A stretch of DNA of 64,000 bases from Caballeronia sp. SBC1 (lineage in GTDB: Bacteria; Pseudomonadota; Gammaproteobacteria; Burkholderiales; Burkholderiaceae): contig NZ_CP049158.1 in assembly GCF_011493005.1 (NCBI RefSeq), forward strand, positions 124,001 to 188,000. Direction: 5' to 3'. The stretch's first letter is position 1; each line of letters begins with the position of its first letter. Shown piece after piece: positions 28,563 through 36,620 of the stretch. The translations under genes were made by a program, and so were the position numbers. The notes beneath the pieces were generated by a model. That model saw only the letters and a program-made list of their open reading frames with translations. It ran no database searches and was not told the origin of the DNA.

Positions 28563-28873
28563 GGGTGGCAAGTGTTAAAGAAGTTAGCAGTGCTTTGGCG
28601 GGCGCGGTTAACTCAGCCGTTCGGGCAGTGTCTGGTCCGGTGTACGCGACCACAAAAGAGGCGACGGCTGCCGCGGAAGCACTTGGATTTAGCAAAACCT
28701 CGGCAGTGGTAAATGGTCAAGCCGTTTACCGAGACGGGAATCGTTTTATCACTAGGGATATTGACGGGCATAATGGAGGAGCATGGAAAATGGCCGATTC
28801 TGTTCAGAATTTGATGTCCAAAGATACGCGGCTGGGAACATTTGGTGCTGATTTGACCTATATAGGAAAATAG
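28563..28873 (+). pseudogene. Detached Rhs toxin tip 1 (Ntox21-like)
   Basis: This is the severed end of the Rhs gene at 21392. It encodes VASVKEVSSALAGAVNSAVR ... ALGFSKTSAVVNGQAVYRDG, FITRDIDGHNGGAWKMADSV and LGTFGADLTYIGK. The RD-D-HNGG-WK pattern resembles the short Ntox21-type polymorphic toxin tip, thought to be an RNase; this assignment is from memory of the family and moderate. Without its own start codon it is unlikely to be made, except as a fusion entering from the IS (a frame is open from 28523). Confidence 0.8.
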
Positions 28874-28874
28874 T

Positions 28875-29072
28875 ATGCAAACGGACAATCCGAAGTTTCC
28901 GGAATGGAAATATCGCGGAAAATCGATTCGCGGGCTTATTCAAGAGCTTCAACGATTCGAGGATCAAGAGATAGAAGTGCAAATTTCAATTGATGACGGT
29001 GACACTAGAAAGCCTATCAGTTTGGTCCAGAATAGTCGCGGACAGTGTCTTTTAGTGTACTGCGGCGATTAA
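28875..29072 (+). CDS. Cognate immunity protein 1
   Basis: 65 aa acidic protein starting one base after the toxin stop, the expected place for an Rhs immunity gene. Sequence features: FPEWKYRGKSIRGLIQELQR, then EDQEIEVQISIDDGDTRKPI and CLLVYCGD. This resembles small immunity proteins that accompany Ntox21-like tips. It is still intact although its toxin is cut off. Identical copy at 39870. Confidence 0.82.
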   Translation: MQTDNPKFPEWKYRGKSIRGLIQELQRFEDQEIEVQISIDDGDTRKPISLVQNSRGQCLLVYCGD

Positions 29073-29094
29073 GTCTTGTGTGCGTGAAGTAAAA

Positions 29095-29120
29095 CCTGTG
29101 GCCGCTGAAGCGGCCACAGG
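29095..29120 (+). terminator. Strong hairpin after immunity 1
   Basis: 12-bp perfect stem CCTGTGGCCGCT / AGCGGCCACAGG with a GA loop; the downstream T run is weak (CATTTC). Same at 40090-40115. Confidence 0.7.
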
Positions 29121-29286
29121 CATTTCAGCCGTGGTTGTTGAAAAATATCAAGACTGGAAAACTATCACGACGCGCGGATCGTCGACCGTGATCGACTGGT
29201 AGAGCGCCTGCTGCGCCGGATCGTAAAGAGCAATGCCGGTTTCGAGCTGCCGGATGGCGTCGCCGAACAAACCGAGTGGGTGGCAC

Positions 29287-29315
29287 GGGCCGCGTCAGCG
29301 GCCCTTTGTTGTTTT
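29287..29315. terminator. Terminator between cassette and symE-like gene
   Basis: GGGCCGC / GCGGCCC stem with GTCA loop and TTTGTTGTTTT. It probably serves both the plus-strand cassette and, in reverse, the symE-like gene. Related hairpins follow cassettes 2 and 3. Copy at 40282-40310. Confidence 0.75.
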
Positions 29316-29535
29316 AAGCGGCGGTAATGATGAGTTTGCCGTGTTCGACGGTGATGCGCACTTGCTGGCCGGGGAGGAATCCGGCGTGCTCAATCCAGAG
29401 CCCGGAGAGCTTGATCCAGGGGTAAAGCTTGGGCGGCTTGTTCAGGTGTGAAGGCCAGGCTTGGCGAAGAGACTGCTGAACCTTGACGGAGCGTTCAGGA
29501 AATCCAGCGGCTGCTTTATGATTGGCGTTAGCCAT
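29314..29535 (-). CDS. SymE-like type I toxin family protein
   Basis: 73 aa from the ATG at 29535, with GGAG 8 bases upstream. The core is PPKLYPWIKLSGLWIEHAGF followed by GQQVRITVEHGKLII, the SymE/AbrB-like swapped-hairpin pattern. In E. coli SymE is an SOS-induced endoribonuclease controlled by an antisense RNA; here no antisense RNA was identified. SymE-like genes are frequent neighbours of Rhs loci. Copies stand at 40309 (identical) and 52484 (a few changes), with a remnant near 51535. Confidence 0.82.
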   Translation of the reverse strand: MANANHKAAAGFPERSVKVQQSLRQAWPSHLNKPPKLYPWIKLSGLWIEHAGFLPGQQVRITVEHGKLIITAA

Positions 29536-29639
29536 GGTCAACTCCTTGAGTGAGTTGGTGGTGGTCAGCGGGCGGTGAGTGTTAGCGCACTCATCGCCCG
29601 CGCTTCGTTTACGGTTTCTACCTCTGCTTCGTGATCCGC

Positions 29640-29996
29640 CTATCGCCGGCGGTTCATGACCTTCTGAACCTGCGTCTTCCTGACGAAACTGTCTATCACC
29701 AGAATCAACGCCTGCTGCTCGGCATCGGGCAAGCTGTCCACCTGTTGGTAGAGGTTCAATAACTCGTGATTGTGAATCTTGGGCTCGGCCGGAGCGGGCG
29801 TTCGCCCGGCCAGTTCATCGAGCGTGATCTGCAAGATATCGGCGATCCGCACGACGGTATCGAACTGGGGCGTTGCCAGGCCGCGTTCCCAGCGGTTATA
29901 GACACGAGGGTTCACTTCCAGTAGCTCAGCGAGGCGCGCCTGGGTGATCTGTCTCGCGGAGCGCAACAGGCGAAGTCGTTCAGCAAAGACGGACAT
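29640..29996 (-). CDS. XRE-type transcriptional regulator
   Basis: 118 aa from the Met of MSVFAERLRLL. Helix-turn-helix in ARQITQARLAELLEVNPRVY and NRWERGLATPQFDTVVRIAD, then a charged C-terminal tail ending VQKVMNRRR. It is divergent from the primase gene across a 139-base AT-rich region with palindromes, which suggests it controls both. Upstream extension to 30032 is possible. Identical copy at 40635; truncated, slightly diverged copy at 52811. Confidence 0.88.
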   Translation of the reverse strand: MSVFAERLRLLRSARQITQARLAELLEVNPRVYNRWERGLATPQFDTVVRIADILQITLDELAGRTPAPAEPKIHNHELLNLYQQVDSLPDAEQQALILVIDSFVRKTQVQKVMNRRR

Positions 29997-30068
29997 ATCA
30001 ACGCATCCCAGCGAAAAAAGAGATGCAGCCATTCTAAGTACCCCCTCTGAGCCGACTTGCTATTAATC

Positions 30069-30112
30069 CACTATACAGTGTATTGTTAACTCTATCAATT
30101 AGAGTATTGACA
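30069..30112. promoter_or_regulatory. AT-rich divergent operator region
   Basis: Holds CACTATACAGTG (30069-30080), the inverted repeat ACTCTA-N5-TAGAGT (30089-30105) and a TTGACA box (30107-30112). It sits between the XRE gene and the primase gene and is a candidate site for the XRE protein. Copy at 41064-41107. Confidence 0.55.
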
Positions 30113-30135
30113 GGTTTTTAGCATAAGGACGATCC

Positions 30136-33027
30136 ATGGCCCGTATTCCCGAAACTGAGCTTGAGCGCATGAAGGCCGAGGTGTCGGTCGAGCAGCTCGT
30201 GCGTGCGCACGGGATTGAGCTGGCGAAGTCGGGGAAGGACTGGCGTGGGCGCTGTCCGTTTCATGCTGACGGCACGCCGTCTCTGGTGGTGACGCCGTTG
30301 AAAAACCTGTGGCACTGCTTTGGCTGCGGGATCGGTGGGGGACCGGTGGATTGGGTCATGAAGGCGAACGGGATCTCGTTTCGGCACGCGGTGGAGTTGC
30401 TGCGGGAGGGGATTCCTTCCTTAGCCGCTATCGGGCCGGTGCGCTCGACGGTGCGGGTGCTGGAGTCGCCGGTGTCGGTGAGCGCGGACGACGCGGCGCT
30501 GCTTGACCAGGTGGTGGACTATTACCATCAGACGTTGAAGGGCTCGCCCGAGGCGCTTGCGTATCTGGAGAAGCGCGGGATTGCGGGGGCGGCGGATCAC
30601 TTCAAATTGGGGTTTGCGAACCGGACGCTGGGCTTGCGTTTGCCGCTGAAGAACCGCGGTGCGGGCGATGCGATCCGCAGCCGCTTGCAGCACATTGGCG
30701 TGATCCGCGAGAGCGGGCATGAGCATTTGAACGGCAGCATCGTGTTCAACTGGCGTGACGAAGCGGGGCACGTTGCGGGCTTGTACGGGCGCAAGATTGG
30801 CGAGGGCCTGCGCGCGGGGACGGCTTATCACCTGTACCTGGCCGGGCCGCGCCGGGGCGTGTTCAACGCCGAGGGCTTGCGTGGTCAGAAGGAAGTGATC
30901 CTGTGCGAGTCGGTGATCGATGCGCTGACGTTCTGGTGCGCGGGATATCGGAACGTGACGGCGTCGTGGGGCGTGGAGGGGTTCACGGCGGATCACCTGG
31001 CGTTGATCCACGAGCTGGGGCTTGAGCGCGTGGTGATTGCGTATGACCGGGACGAAGCAGGTGATGCGGCAGCGGTGAAGCTGGCTGAGCGGTTGATGGA
31101 AGAAGGGTTCGGGTGTTACCGGTTGCGGTTCCCGCACGGGCTGGATGCGAACGAATACGCGCTGAAGGTGAGCCCGGCGGTGAAAAGTTTAGGCGTGCTG
31201 ATCCGTAGCGCCGAGTGGCTGGGCAATGGGAAAGGGCCGGTGCGTAGCGTGGCGTCAATGGCGGTGAAATCAGCCGTTCAGGAAGTCCAGGCGTTACGCG
31301 GTAACGGAGATGATGCGCCTGCCCCCGCTCCTCTCTTAGTGGCTAAATTAGCGGCTAAAGAAGAGCCGGAACCCGAGGCAGTGCAAGCCGAAGTGACGCA
31401 AGCTGACGTGGCACAAGCCGAAGCGCCGGAGATCGCAACGGTTGCGGCCAGCGTTGCGCCTGCCGCGCCGGCACTTGCTCTCGAATGCGTGGTGAGCGAC
31501 GCGGAGATTGTGTTCACGTTGGGCGCGGTGCGGTATCGGGTGCGCGGGTTTGATGCGAAGGCCGCGGGCCTCTTGAAAGTGAACGTGCTGGCCAGCTGCC
31601 GCGAATGGTTCCACGTCGACACGTTCGACCTGTATCACGCGAAAGCGCGGGCGAATTACGTGGCGCGAGCGGCGGCTGAATTGCGGCTAAAGGAAGAGAC
31701 GGTGAAGGCCGATCTGGGGCGCATGTTGCTGAAGCTGGAGATGTTGCAGGGGGCGGCTGCTGCGCCCGCGACCGGGGTGCAGATGAGCGCGGCCGACGAG
31801 CGCGCGGCGCTGGGGTTGCTGCGCGAGCCGGAGCTGCTTGCGCGGATCCTGGCCGACTTCGCCGCGTGTGGCGTGGTGGGTGAGGAGACGAACAAGATCG
31901 TGGGATATCTGGCGGCTGTTTCCAGAAAACTCGACGCGCCGCTGGCGGTGGTGATCCAGAGCTCGAGCGCGGCGGGCAAGAGTTCATTGATGGACGCGGT
32001 GCTGGCGTTCGTGCCGGAGGAGGAGCGGATCAAGTACAGCGCCATGACGGGGCAGAGCCTGTTCTATATGGGCGAGACGAACCTGAAGCACAAGGTGCTG
32101 GCGATCTGCGAGGAGGAGGGGGCGAGCCGTGCGGCGTATGCGCTCAAGCTCTTGCAGTCCGATGGCGAACTGACGATTGCGAGCACGGGCAAGGATGCGC
32201 AGACGGGCAACCTGGTCACGCAGGAATACCGGGTGGAAGGGCCGGTGTCGATCATGCTGACGACGACCGCCATCGAGATCGATGAAGAGTTATTGAACCG
32301 GTGTCTGATTCTGACGGTGGACGAAGGGCGTGAGCAGACCGAGGCGATTCATCGGCTGCAACGGCAGAAGAGAACGCTCGGCGGCTTGAAGCTGAAAACG
32401 CAGAAGGAACAAATTCTGGCGTTACACCGTAACGCTCAAAGATTGTTAAAACCGTTGGCGGTGGTGAACCCGTTTGCGGACCAGTTGACGTTCCTGTCGG
32501 ACAAGACGCGCATGCGGCGTGATCATGAAAAGTACCTGACCCTGATCGACACGATCGCGCTGCTGCACCAGCACCAGCGAGAGGTCAAAACGGTGCGGCA
32601 CGCCGGAGCGGAGCTCGCGTACATCGAGGTGATGGTCGCCGATATTGCGAGCGCGAACGCGCTGGTGCATGAGGTCTTGGGGCGCAGTCTTGACGAGTTG
32701 CCGCCGGTGACGCGGCGAGTGCTGGAGCAGATTGTGTGCGCGGTGAAGGGCAAGCCGTTGCCGCGCGAGTCGGTGCGGTTCAGCCGGCGGGAAGTGCGGG
32801 AGTGGACGGGCGCGAGCGACACGCAGGCGCGCGCCCACCTTGAACGTTTGGTCGATCTCGAATACTTGCTGACGCATCGGGGCAAGCGCGGCCAGAGCTT
32901 TGAATATGAACTGGTCTATGACGGCGACGGGAGCAGTGCGACCCATCTTGCGGGGCTGCTGGATATCGATACGAATCAGAGTTCGCGGGGGCAAGAGGGT
33001 GTCAGCGGCGGCGTCAATTTCAAGTAA
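30136..33027 (+). CDS. CHC2 zinc-finger primase fused to helicase-like ATPase
   Basis: 963 aa. The N-terminal CHC2 zinc finger has C40, H43, C61 and C64 (GRCPFHADG ... LWHCFGCGIGG). A TOPRIM domain about residues 250-320 shows VILCESVIDALTFWCAG (Glu) and VVIAYDRDEAGDAA (DxD). After an Ala/Glu-rich linker, a P-loop (SSSAAGKSSLMDAV, about 606-619) opens an ATPase domain with VLAICEEEGASRAAYALKLL and LNRCLILTVDEGREQT. The C-terminal part looks like a winged helix (SRREVREWTGASDTQARAHL). It could prime and unwind DNA for a mobile element. AAGGA before the ATG fixes the start. Identical copy at 41131. Confidence 0.9.
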   Translation: MARIPETELERMKAEVSVEQLVRAHGIELAKSGKDWRGRCPFHADGTPSLVVTPLKNLWHCFGCGIGGGPVDWVMKANGISFRHAVELLREGIPSLAAIGPVRSTVRVLESPVSVSADDAALLDQVVDYYHQTLKGSPEALAYLEKRGIAGAADHFKLGFANRTLGLRLPLKNRGAGDAIRSRLQHIGVIRESGHEHLNGSIVFNWRDEAGHVAGLYGRKIGEGLRAGTAYHLYLAGPRRGVFNAEGLRGQKEVILCESVIDALTFWCAGYRNVTASWGVEGFTADHLALIHELGLERVVIAYDRDEAGDAAAVKLAERLMEEGFGCYRLRFPHGLDANEYALKVSPAVKSLGVLIRSAEWLGNGKGPVRSVASMAVKSAVQEVQALRGNGDDAPAPAPLLVAKLAAKEEPEPEAVQAEVTQADVAQAEAPEIATVAASVAPAAPALALECVVSDAEIVFTLGAVRYRVRGFDAKAAGLLKVNVLASCREWFHVDTFDLYHAKARANYVARAAAELRLKEETVKADLGRMLLKLEMLQGAAAAPATGVQMSAADERAALGLLREPELLARILADFAACGVVGEETNKIVGYLAAVSRKLDAPLAVVIQSSSAAGKSSLMDAVLAFVPEEERIKYSAMTGQSLFYMGETNLKHKVLAICEEEGASRAAYALKLLQSDGELTIASTGKDAQTGNLVTQEYRVEGPVSIMLTTTAIEIDEELLNRCLILTVDEGREQTEAIHRLQRQKRTLGGLKLKTQKEQILALHRNAQRLLKPLAVVNPFADQLTFLSDKTRMRRDHEKYLTLIDTIALLHQHQREVKTVRHAGAELAYIEVMVADIASANALVHEVLGRSLDELPPVTRRVLEQIVCAVKGKPLPRESVRFSRREVREWTGASDTQARAHLERLVDLEYLLTHRGKRGQSFEYELVYDGDGSSATHLAGLLDIDTNQSSRGQEGVSGGVNFK

Positions 33028-33061
33028 AACGGACGGTTTGAAACTCACCATGGCGAGATGA

Positions 33062-33862
33062 TCAAGTGGTGGGTTCAGGATCACTCTGGTCTTTCATGCG
33101 ATAGCTTTTGCCTTCGATGACGACGGTCTCGGCATGATGGAGGACGCGATCGAGCAACGCGGAGGTCAGCGTGCTGTCGTGGTTGAAGATCTCGGCCCAG
33201 TGCTTAAACGCTCGATTTGAACTGAGGATTGTTGCGCCATGCTCGTACCGCTGACTGATGATCTGGAACAGCGCGTCGGCACCCTGTTTATCGATGGGTA
33301 AATATCCCAGCTCATCGACGATGAGCACGCGCGGTTTGACGTAGCGGCGCAGTTCACGCTTGAGCCCGCCATGCGCGTATGCGGCGTTCACCGAGTTGAT
33401 GATATCGACCGCGGTGGCGAAGAGTACAGAGTAGCCGCGCAGACAGGCGGTATGTCCGAGCGCGATACTCAAATGGCTCTTGCCGAGCCCGACGCCACCG
33501 AGGAAGATCACGTTGGCTCGCTCTTCGATGAAGTTCAGGCGAAACAGATTCTGGATCTGCAGCCGATTGATCTTGCTGGGCCAATTCCATTCGAATTGAT
33601 CGAGCGTCTTGAGCACCGGGAAACGGGCGAGCGCGACCCGCCGAGCAATACTGCGATCCTCGCGTTGATGCGCTTCACCTTCGATCAGGTTCGCTAAATA
33701 GTCGACATGCGACCAGTGCTGCGCCGCCGCCTCGGTGGCCAACGCCTCGTAATGTTGCAGCACGTAGCCCAGATGTAGTCCCGTGAGCTGCGTGCGCAAC
33801 GGATCGATGGCGAGTTCGCTCGGGTGCGCGATTGTGGTGTTACGTTGAGCTTTCGTCGTCAT
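33062..33862 (-). CDS. IstB-type ATPase of IS21-like transposition system
   Basis: 266 aa AAA+ protein. Walker A is FLGGVGLGKSHLSIAL, Walker B VLIVDELGYLPIDKQGADAL, sensor region ATILSSNRAFKHWAEIF. It is the helper ATPase of the IstA transposase, which recruits it to target DNA. It overlaps istA by 23 bases, normal for IS21. Identical copy at 44057. Confidence 0.95.
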   Translation of the reverse strand: MTTKAQRNTTIAHPSELAIDPLRTQLTGLHLGYVLQHYEALATEAAAQHWSHVDYLANLIEGEAHQREDRSIARRVALARFPVLKTLDQFEWNWPSKINRLQIQNLFRLNFIEERANVIFLGGVGLGKSHLSIALGHTACLRGYSVLFATAVDIINSVNAAYAHGGLKRELRRYVKPRVLIVDELGYLPIDKQGADALFQIISQRYEHGATILSSNRAFKHWAEIFNHDSTLTSALLDRVLHHAETVVIEGKSYRMKDQSDPEPTT

Positions 33863-35327
33863 GGGGCTGCTCCGGTCCGTAGCGTGAGAGATCCGGTTGC
33901 GCGAGTTCGATGTCCAGCAAATCCTGATGGCGGATCAGGTGCAGCGCGCCGGGTTCAGGCAAATCGCGTGCTTTCATCTCGAGGATGTTGGCGATGTACT
34001 CGCAACTGAAGGCGTGGAACGAGAGCCCATCCTGCAAGGCGCGCGCGAGGGCCTCGATGCCGTAGATCTCGCTCAGCGCGACGATCTTGCGCATGTGCTG
34101 CCGCGCATTGGCACGCCGTTGCTCGAGCCCTTCGTAATAGGCCTGAGCGTGAGGGCCCAGACTCAGGAAGCGCAGCATCAACCGCTGTTCGCGAGCATTG
34201 CGGCGTTGTGCGAGGAGTGCCTTCGGATGCTCGGGGTCCTCGATGTCCTGGCGGCGATCGTAGCTGCGGGCATGTCGGGCGATCAGCAAGTTGTCGTGGT
34301 AAATGCAGACCCGCTCGGGATAGGCTTTGAGCGTCACGCGCTCGCTTGCGTACTGTGCCGGCACGGAATAATGGTTGGTGTCCAACGCCACGCGAAACTG
34401 CTTGGACGCACGTACCGTCACGATGCGTGCAACGTCGTAGGGTAATGGATTGAGCGGTTTCAGATGGGCTTGTTCGGCGGCGAACAGATCGGCGGGTCGC
34501 TGATGCGTCTCACCGTGTATGCGCACATTGGCGATGGTGTCGAGCCAGAGTCGGGCCGCAGGGTTGATCGCGCTGAACTCGGATAGCTCGAGCCCGTTGA
34601 GGAGATTTTTTTTGACGTAACCAACACCGTTTTCCACCCGGCCTTTCTCGTTGCCCTTGCCGACGTTGCAGGCAACGATGTCGAAACCCCAGTGCCGCGC
34701 CGCATCGAGGTAGCGCGGATTGAACACTGGCGCCTCGCCCGCCAGGCGTTGCAGCACGGCGGACTTCAGATTGTCCACCATCACCTTCCTCGGGCAACCA
34801 TGGATGGCTGCGAACGCGTGCTCATGGCACGCAAGGAAGTGCTCCATCGTCTGCGACACGGTGAATTCCACATACATCAGGCGGCTGTAGCACAACACCA
34901 TGACGAAGAACGACAGTCGCCGCCGAGTCGAGCCGACGCCAATCGAGCCGTATTCGCCCCAGTCGATTTGCGCGCACTCGCCGGGGGCGAAGGCGAGCTT
35001 GAGGAACGCCTGGCGCCGCGGCGGACGAACCTTGTGCACATAGTCGCGCACGATCGTGTAGCCACCGTCAAAGCCAACTTCGCGCAAGCGCTGGAAGATC
35101 TGCTGCGCGCTGTACGGATGCCCGTCAAGCCAACGCACCACCTGCGCCTTGAACGGATCAAGTCGGCTGGCGCGTGGGGGCGATTGGCGGGGCCGGTACT
35201 GACCGGCCTTGAGCCATTTCGTCACGGTTTGCGGATGCAGCCCGAGCGCGCGCGCCGTTTGCGTAATCGTCAGGTGCTGCCGATCATGGCAATCGCGGAT
35301 CTTGCAGTACGCCTCATAGTCAAGCAT
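33840..35327 (-). CDS. IstA-type DDE transposase (IS21-like)
   Basis: About 495 aa from the ATG at 35327 (MLDYEAYCKIRDC). N-terminal helix-turn-helix ITQTARALGLHPQTVTKWLK; catalytic triad in CAQIDWGEYGSI (Asp), VMVDNLKSAV (Asp) and KGRVENGVGYVKKN (Glu); Mu-type C-terminal beta barrel near QFRVALDTNHYSVPAQYA. It overlaps the upstream small gene by 8 bases, so transposase expression depends on an operon of four genes rather than the usual two-gene IS21. Identical copy at 44835. Confidence 0.93.
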   Translation of the reverse strand: MLDYEAYCKIRDCHDRQHLTITQTARALGLHPQTVTKWLKAGQYRPRQSPPRASRLDPFKAQVVRWLDGHPYSAQQIFQRLREVGFDGGYTIVRDYVHKVRPPRRQAFLKLAFAPGECAQIDWGEYGSIGVGSTRRRLSFFVMVLCYSRLMYVEFTVSQTMEHFLACHEHAFAAIHGCPRKVMVDNLKSAVLQRLAGEAPVFNPRYLDAARHWGFDIVACNVGKGNEKGRVENGVGYVKKNLLNGLELSEFSAINPAARLWLDTIANVRIHGETHQRPADLFAAEQAHLKPLNPLPYDVARIVTVRASKQFRVALDTNHYSVPAQYASERVTLKAYPERVCIYHDNLLIARHARSYDRRQDIEDPEHPKALLAQRRNAREQRLMLRFLSLGPHAQAYYEGLEQRRANARQHMRKIVALSEIYGIEALARALQDGLSFHAFSCEYIANILEMKARDLPEPGALHLIRHQDLLDIELAQPDLSRYGPEQPHDDESST

Positions 35328-35718
35328 GGCGCTTGCCCAGCGCCGCGTGCAGCCGCTCGAGCTGCGTGGCCACATCCGGGTGGCCACGCGGGGACGCTGC
35401 CGACTCAGGAGGCGGCGCATCCAGCGCCAGCACCTGATACAGCGGCCTTTGCCAGGCGATCAAGCCAATACGGATCAGATCGTTGCGGGCCATCTCCAGA
35501 CGCGCCGGCGCCATCGACAGGCGATGCACCAGCGACGTGTCCGCGTAATAGCTCAGGCCCTGGGCATCGGCGACAGTGACCAGAAACAGGTACAGCGCGG
35601 CGGCACACGCGTCACAGCGCTCGATATACCGCTCGCGCACCAGCCGGTGATCGACCCAGCTGAAGTGCGCCGGAATCTGCCGCATCCGCTCAGGGCAGAT
35701 GACTCGCTTGATCGGCAT
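35320..35718 (-). CDS. Small IstA-linked protein, wHTH-like
   Basis: 132 aa, no named family recognised. The middle (AAALYLFLVTVADAQGLSYY, then LVHRLSMAPARLEMARNDLI) reads like a winged helix as in replication initiators, and a Pro/Ala-rich tail follows. It overlaps both neighbours (29 bases with the Cys-rich gene, 8 with istA), so it is co-translated with them and is probably an accessory of this transposition module. Identical copy at 46315. Confidence 0.7.
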   Translation of the reverse strand: MPIKRVICPERMRQIPAHFSWVDHRLVRERYIERCDACAAALYLFLVTVADAQGLSYYADTSLVHRLSMAPARLEMARNDLIRIGLIAWQRPLYQVLALDAPPPESAASPRGHPDVATQLERLHAALGKRHA

Positions 35719-36190
35719 GCTCGCGCCCCCCGCTCAAGATGTCCTTTCCCAGTTGTAGCAGTCGCCGGGTGCTGCGCGCGATGTCCTCTTGTAACGCACT
35801 GTCGGTTAAATGGGCGATCAGCCCAATCAGCACGGCCGGTTGCGCCGATAAGGCCTCTTGTAACGCCTCGCCCACTAAGAATGCGGATTCCTCTTTTATT
35901 TCAATGGCTTGCGTGCGGCAGTCATCTTGTAACGCACCGGCCGCTGGTGAGCCTGGATGCCGCCAGTACCCCGGATGCTCGCCACGCCAGCGCTGTACTC
36001 GCACGACGTTCTCCGCGCCGCGGAAGTAGTCCTGGTTCTCAGGTAGGGAAAGCCACCGGCGTTGACTGGCCGCCTTGCTCGCCTGACGGCACGCGGCTTG
36101 GCAGCAATACCGCTGGTGCCGCACATTGCGCGGATCCGGCCGGAACAACGTCCCGCAACCCAGGCACTTACGCTGTCTTTGGCGTGTCAT
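35690..36190 (-). CDS. Cys-rich IstA-linked accessory protein
   Basis: 166 aa from the ATG at 36190. The N-terminal zinc-ribbon-like segment has CLGCGTLFRPDPRNVRHQRY with CC and C following (CCQAACRQASKAASQRRW), then YFRGAENVVRVQRWRGEHPG and YW. I recall similar proteins next to IS21-like transposases in other Proteobacteria, but no function is established to my knowledge. It is the first gene of the minus-strand four-gene operon. Identical copy at 46685. Confidence 0.72.
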   Translation of the reverse strand: MTRQRQRKCLGCGTLFRPDPRNVRHQRYCCQAACRQASKAASQRRWLSLPENQDYFRGAENVVRVQRWRGEHPGYWRHPGSPAAGALQDDCRTQAIEIKEESAFLVGEALQEALSAQPAVLIGLIAHLTDSALQEDIARSTRRLLQLGKDILSGGREHADQASHLP

Positions 36191-36620
36191 GGACCGGCCC
36201 CTCCCTGGGGCCAGATCATGCGCCGCTGCGCGAGCTAAGCCCACGCAGCGCGCGCGAAGAACAGGCAGGGTCATCAGCACAGCCAAGGAAAAGACCGACG
36301 AAGAAGCGACGAAGAACCGAAGAAAAGCCAGGTTCTAGAGAGATGAATTTGGGCAAGAAAATGCAGGAAGAAAAAACACTTTCACGCCGTCAATTTTTGA
36401 CGACTTTCAGAACGCCGATGACAGAGGGGGAGTTCGCGGGGTCAACGCGGGCTCAAAGCGGGCCTATATCGGCCCCATCGCGGGGTGAGAAAAACGTCGC
36501 CGAGGCAGACGGGCCGAGGGCGAGCGCCGGTCAGCCGATGAATGGTGCCGAAACGCACTTCAGAGAGAATAAAAAAATCGGCGTCGTAAGTCCTGCGTCG
36601 TACACCCAAGGGCCGATGTG
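36191..36620. other. Divergent spacer between IstAB operon and integrase
   Basis: 430 bases, no supported gene. It contains the perfect small hairpin CGTCAA-TTT-TTGACG (36388-36402) and lower-GC sequence at 36340-36420. Promoters for both directions must lie here. Copy at 47186-47615. Confidence 0.45.

Noticed and set aside
29148..29285. Minus-strand frame fragment ending VDDPRVVIVFQS
   Set aside because: Looks like the tail of some gene, but no start, no identifiable family and it crosses a terminator; kept only as a possible scar (also at 40143-40280).
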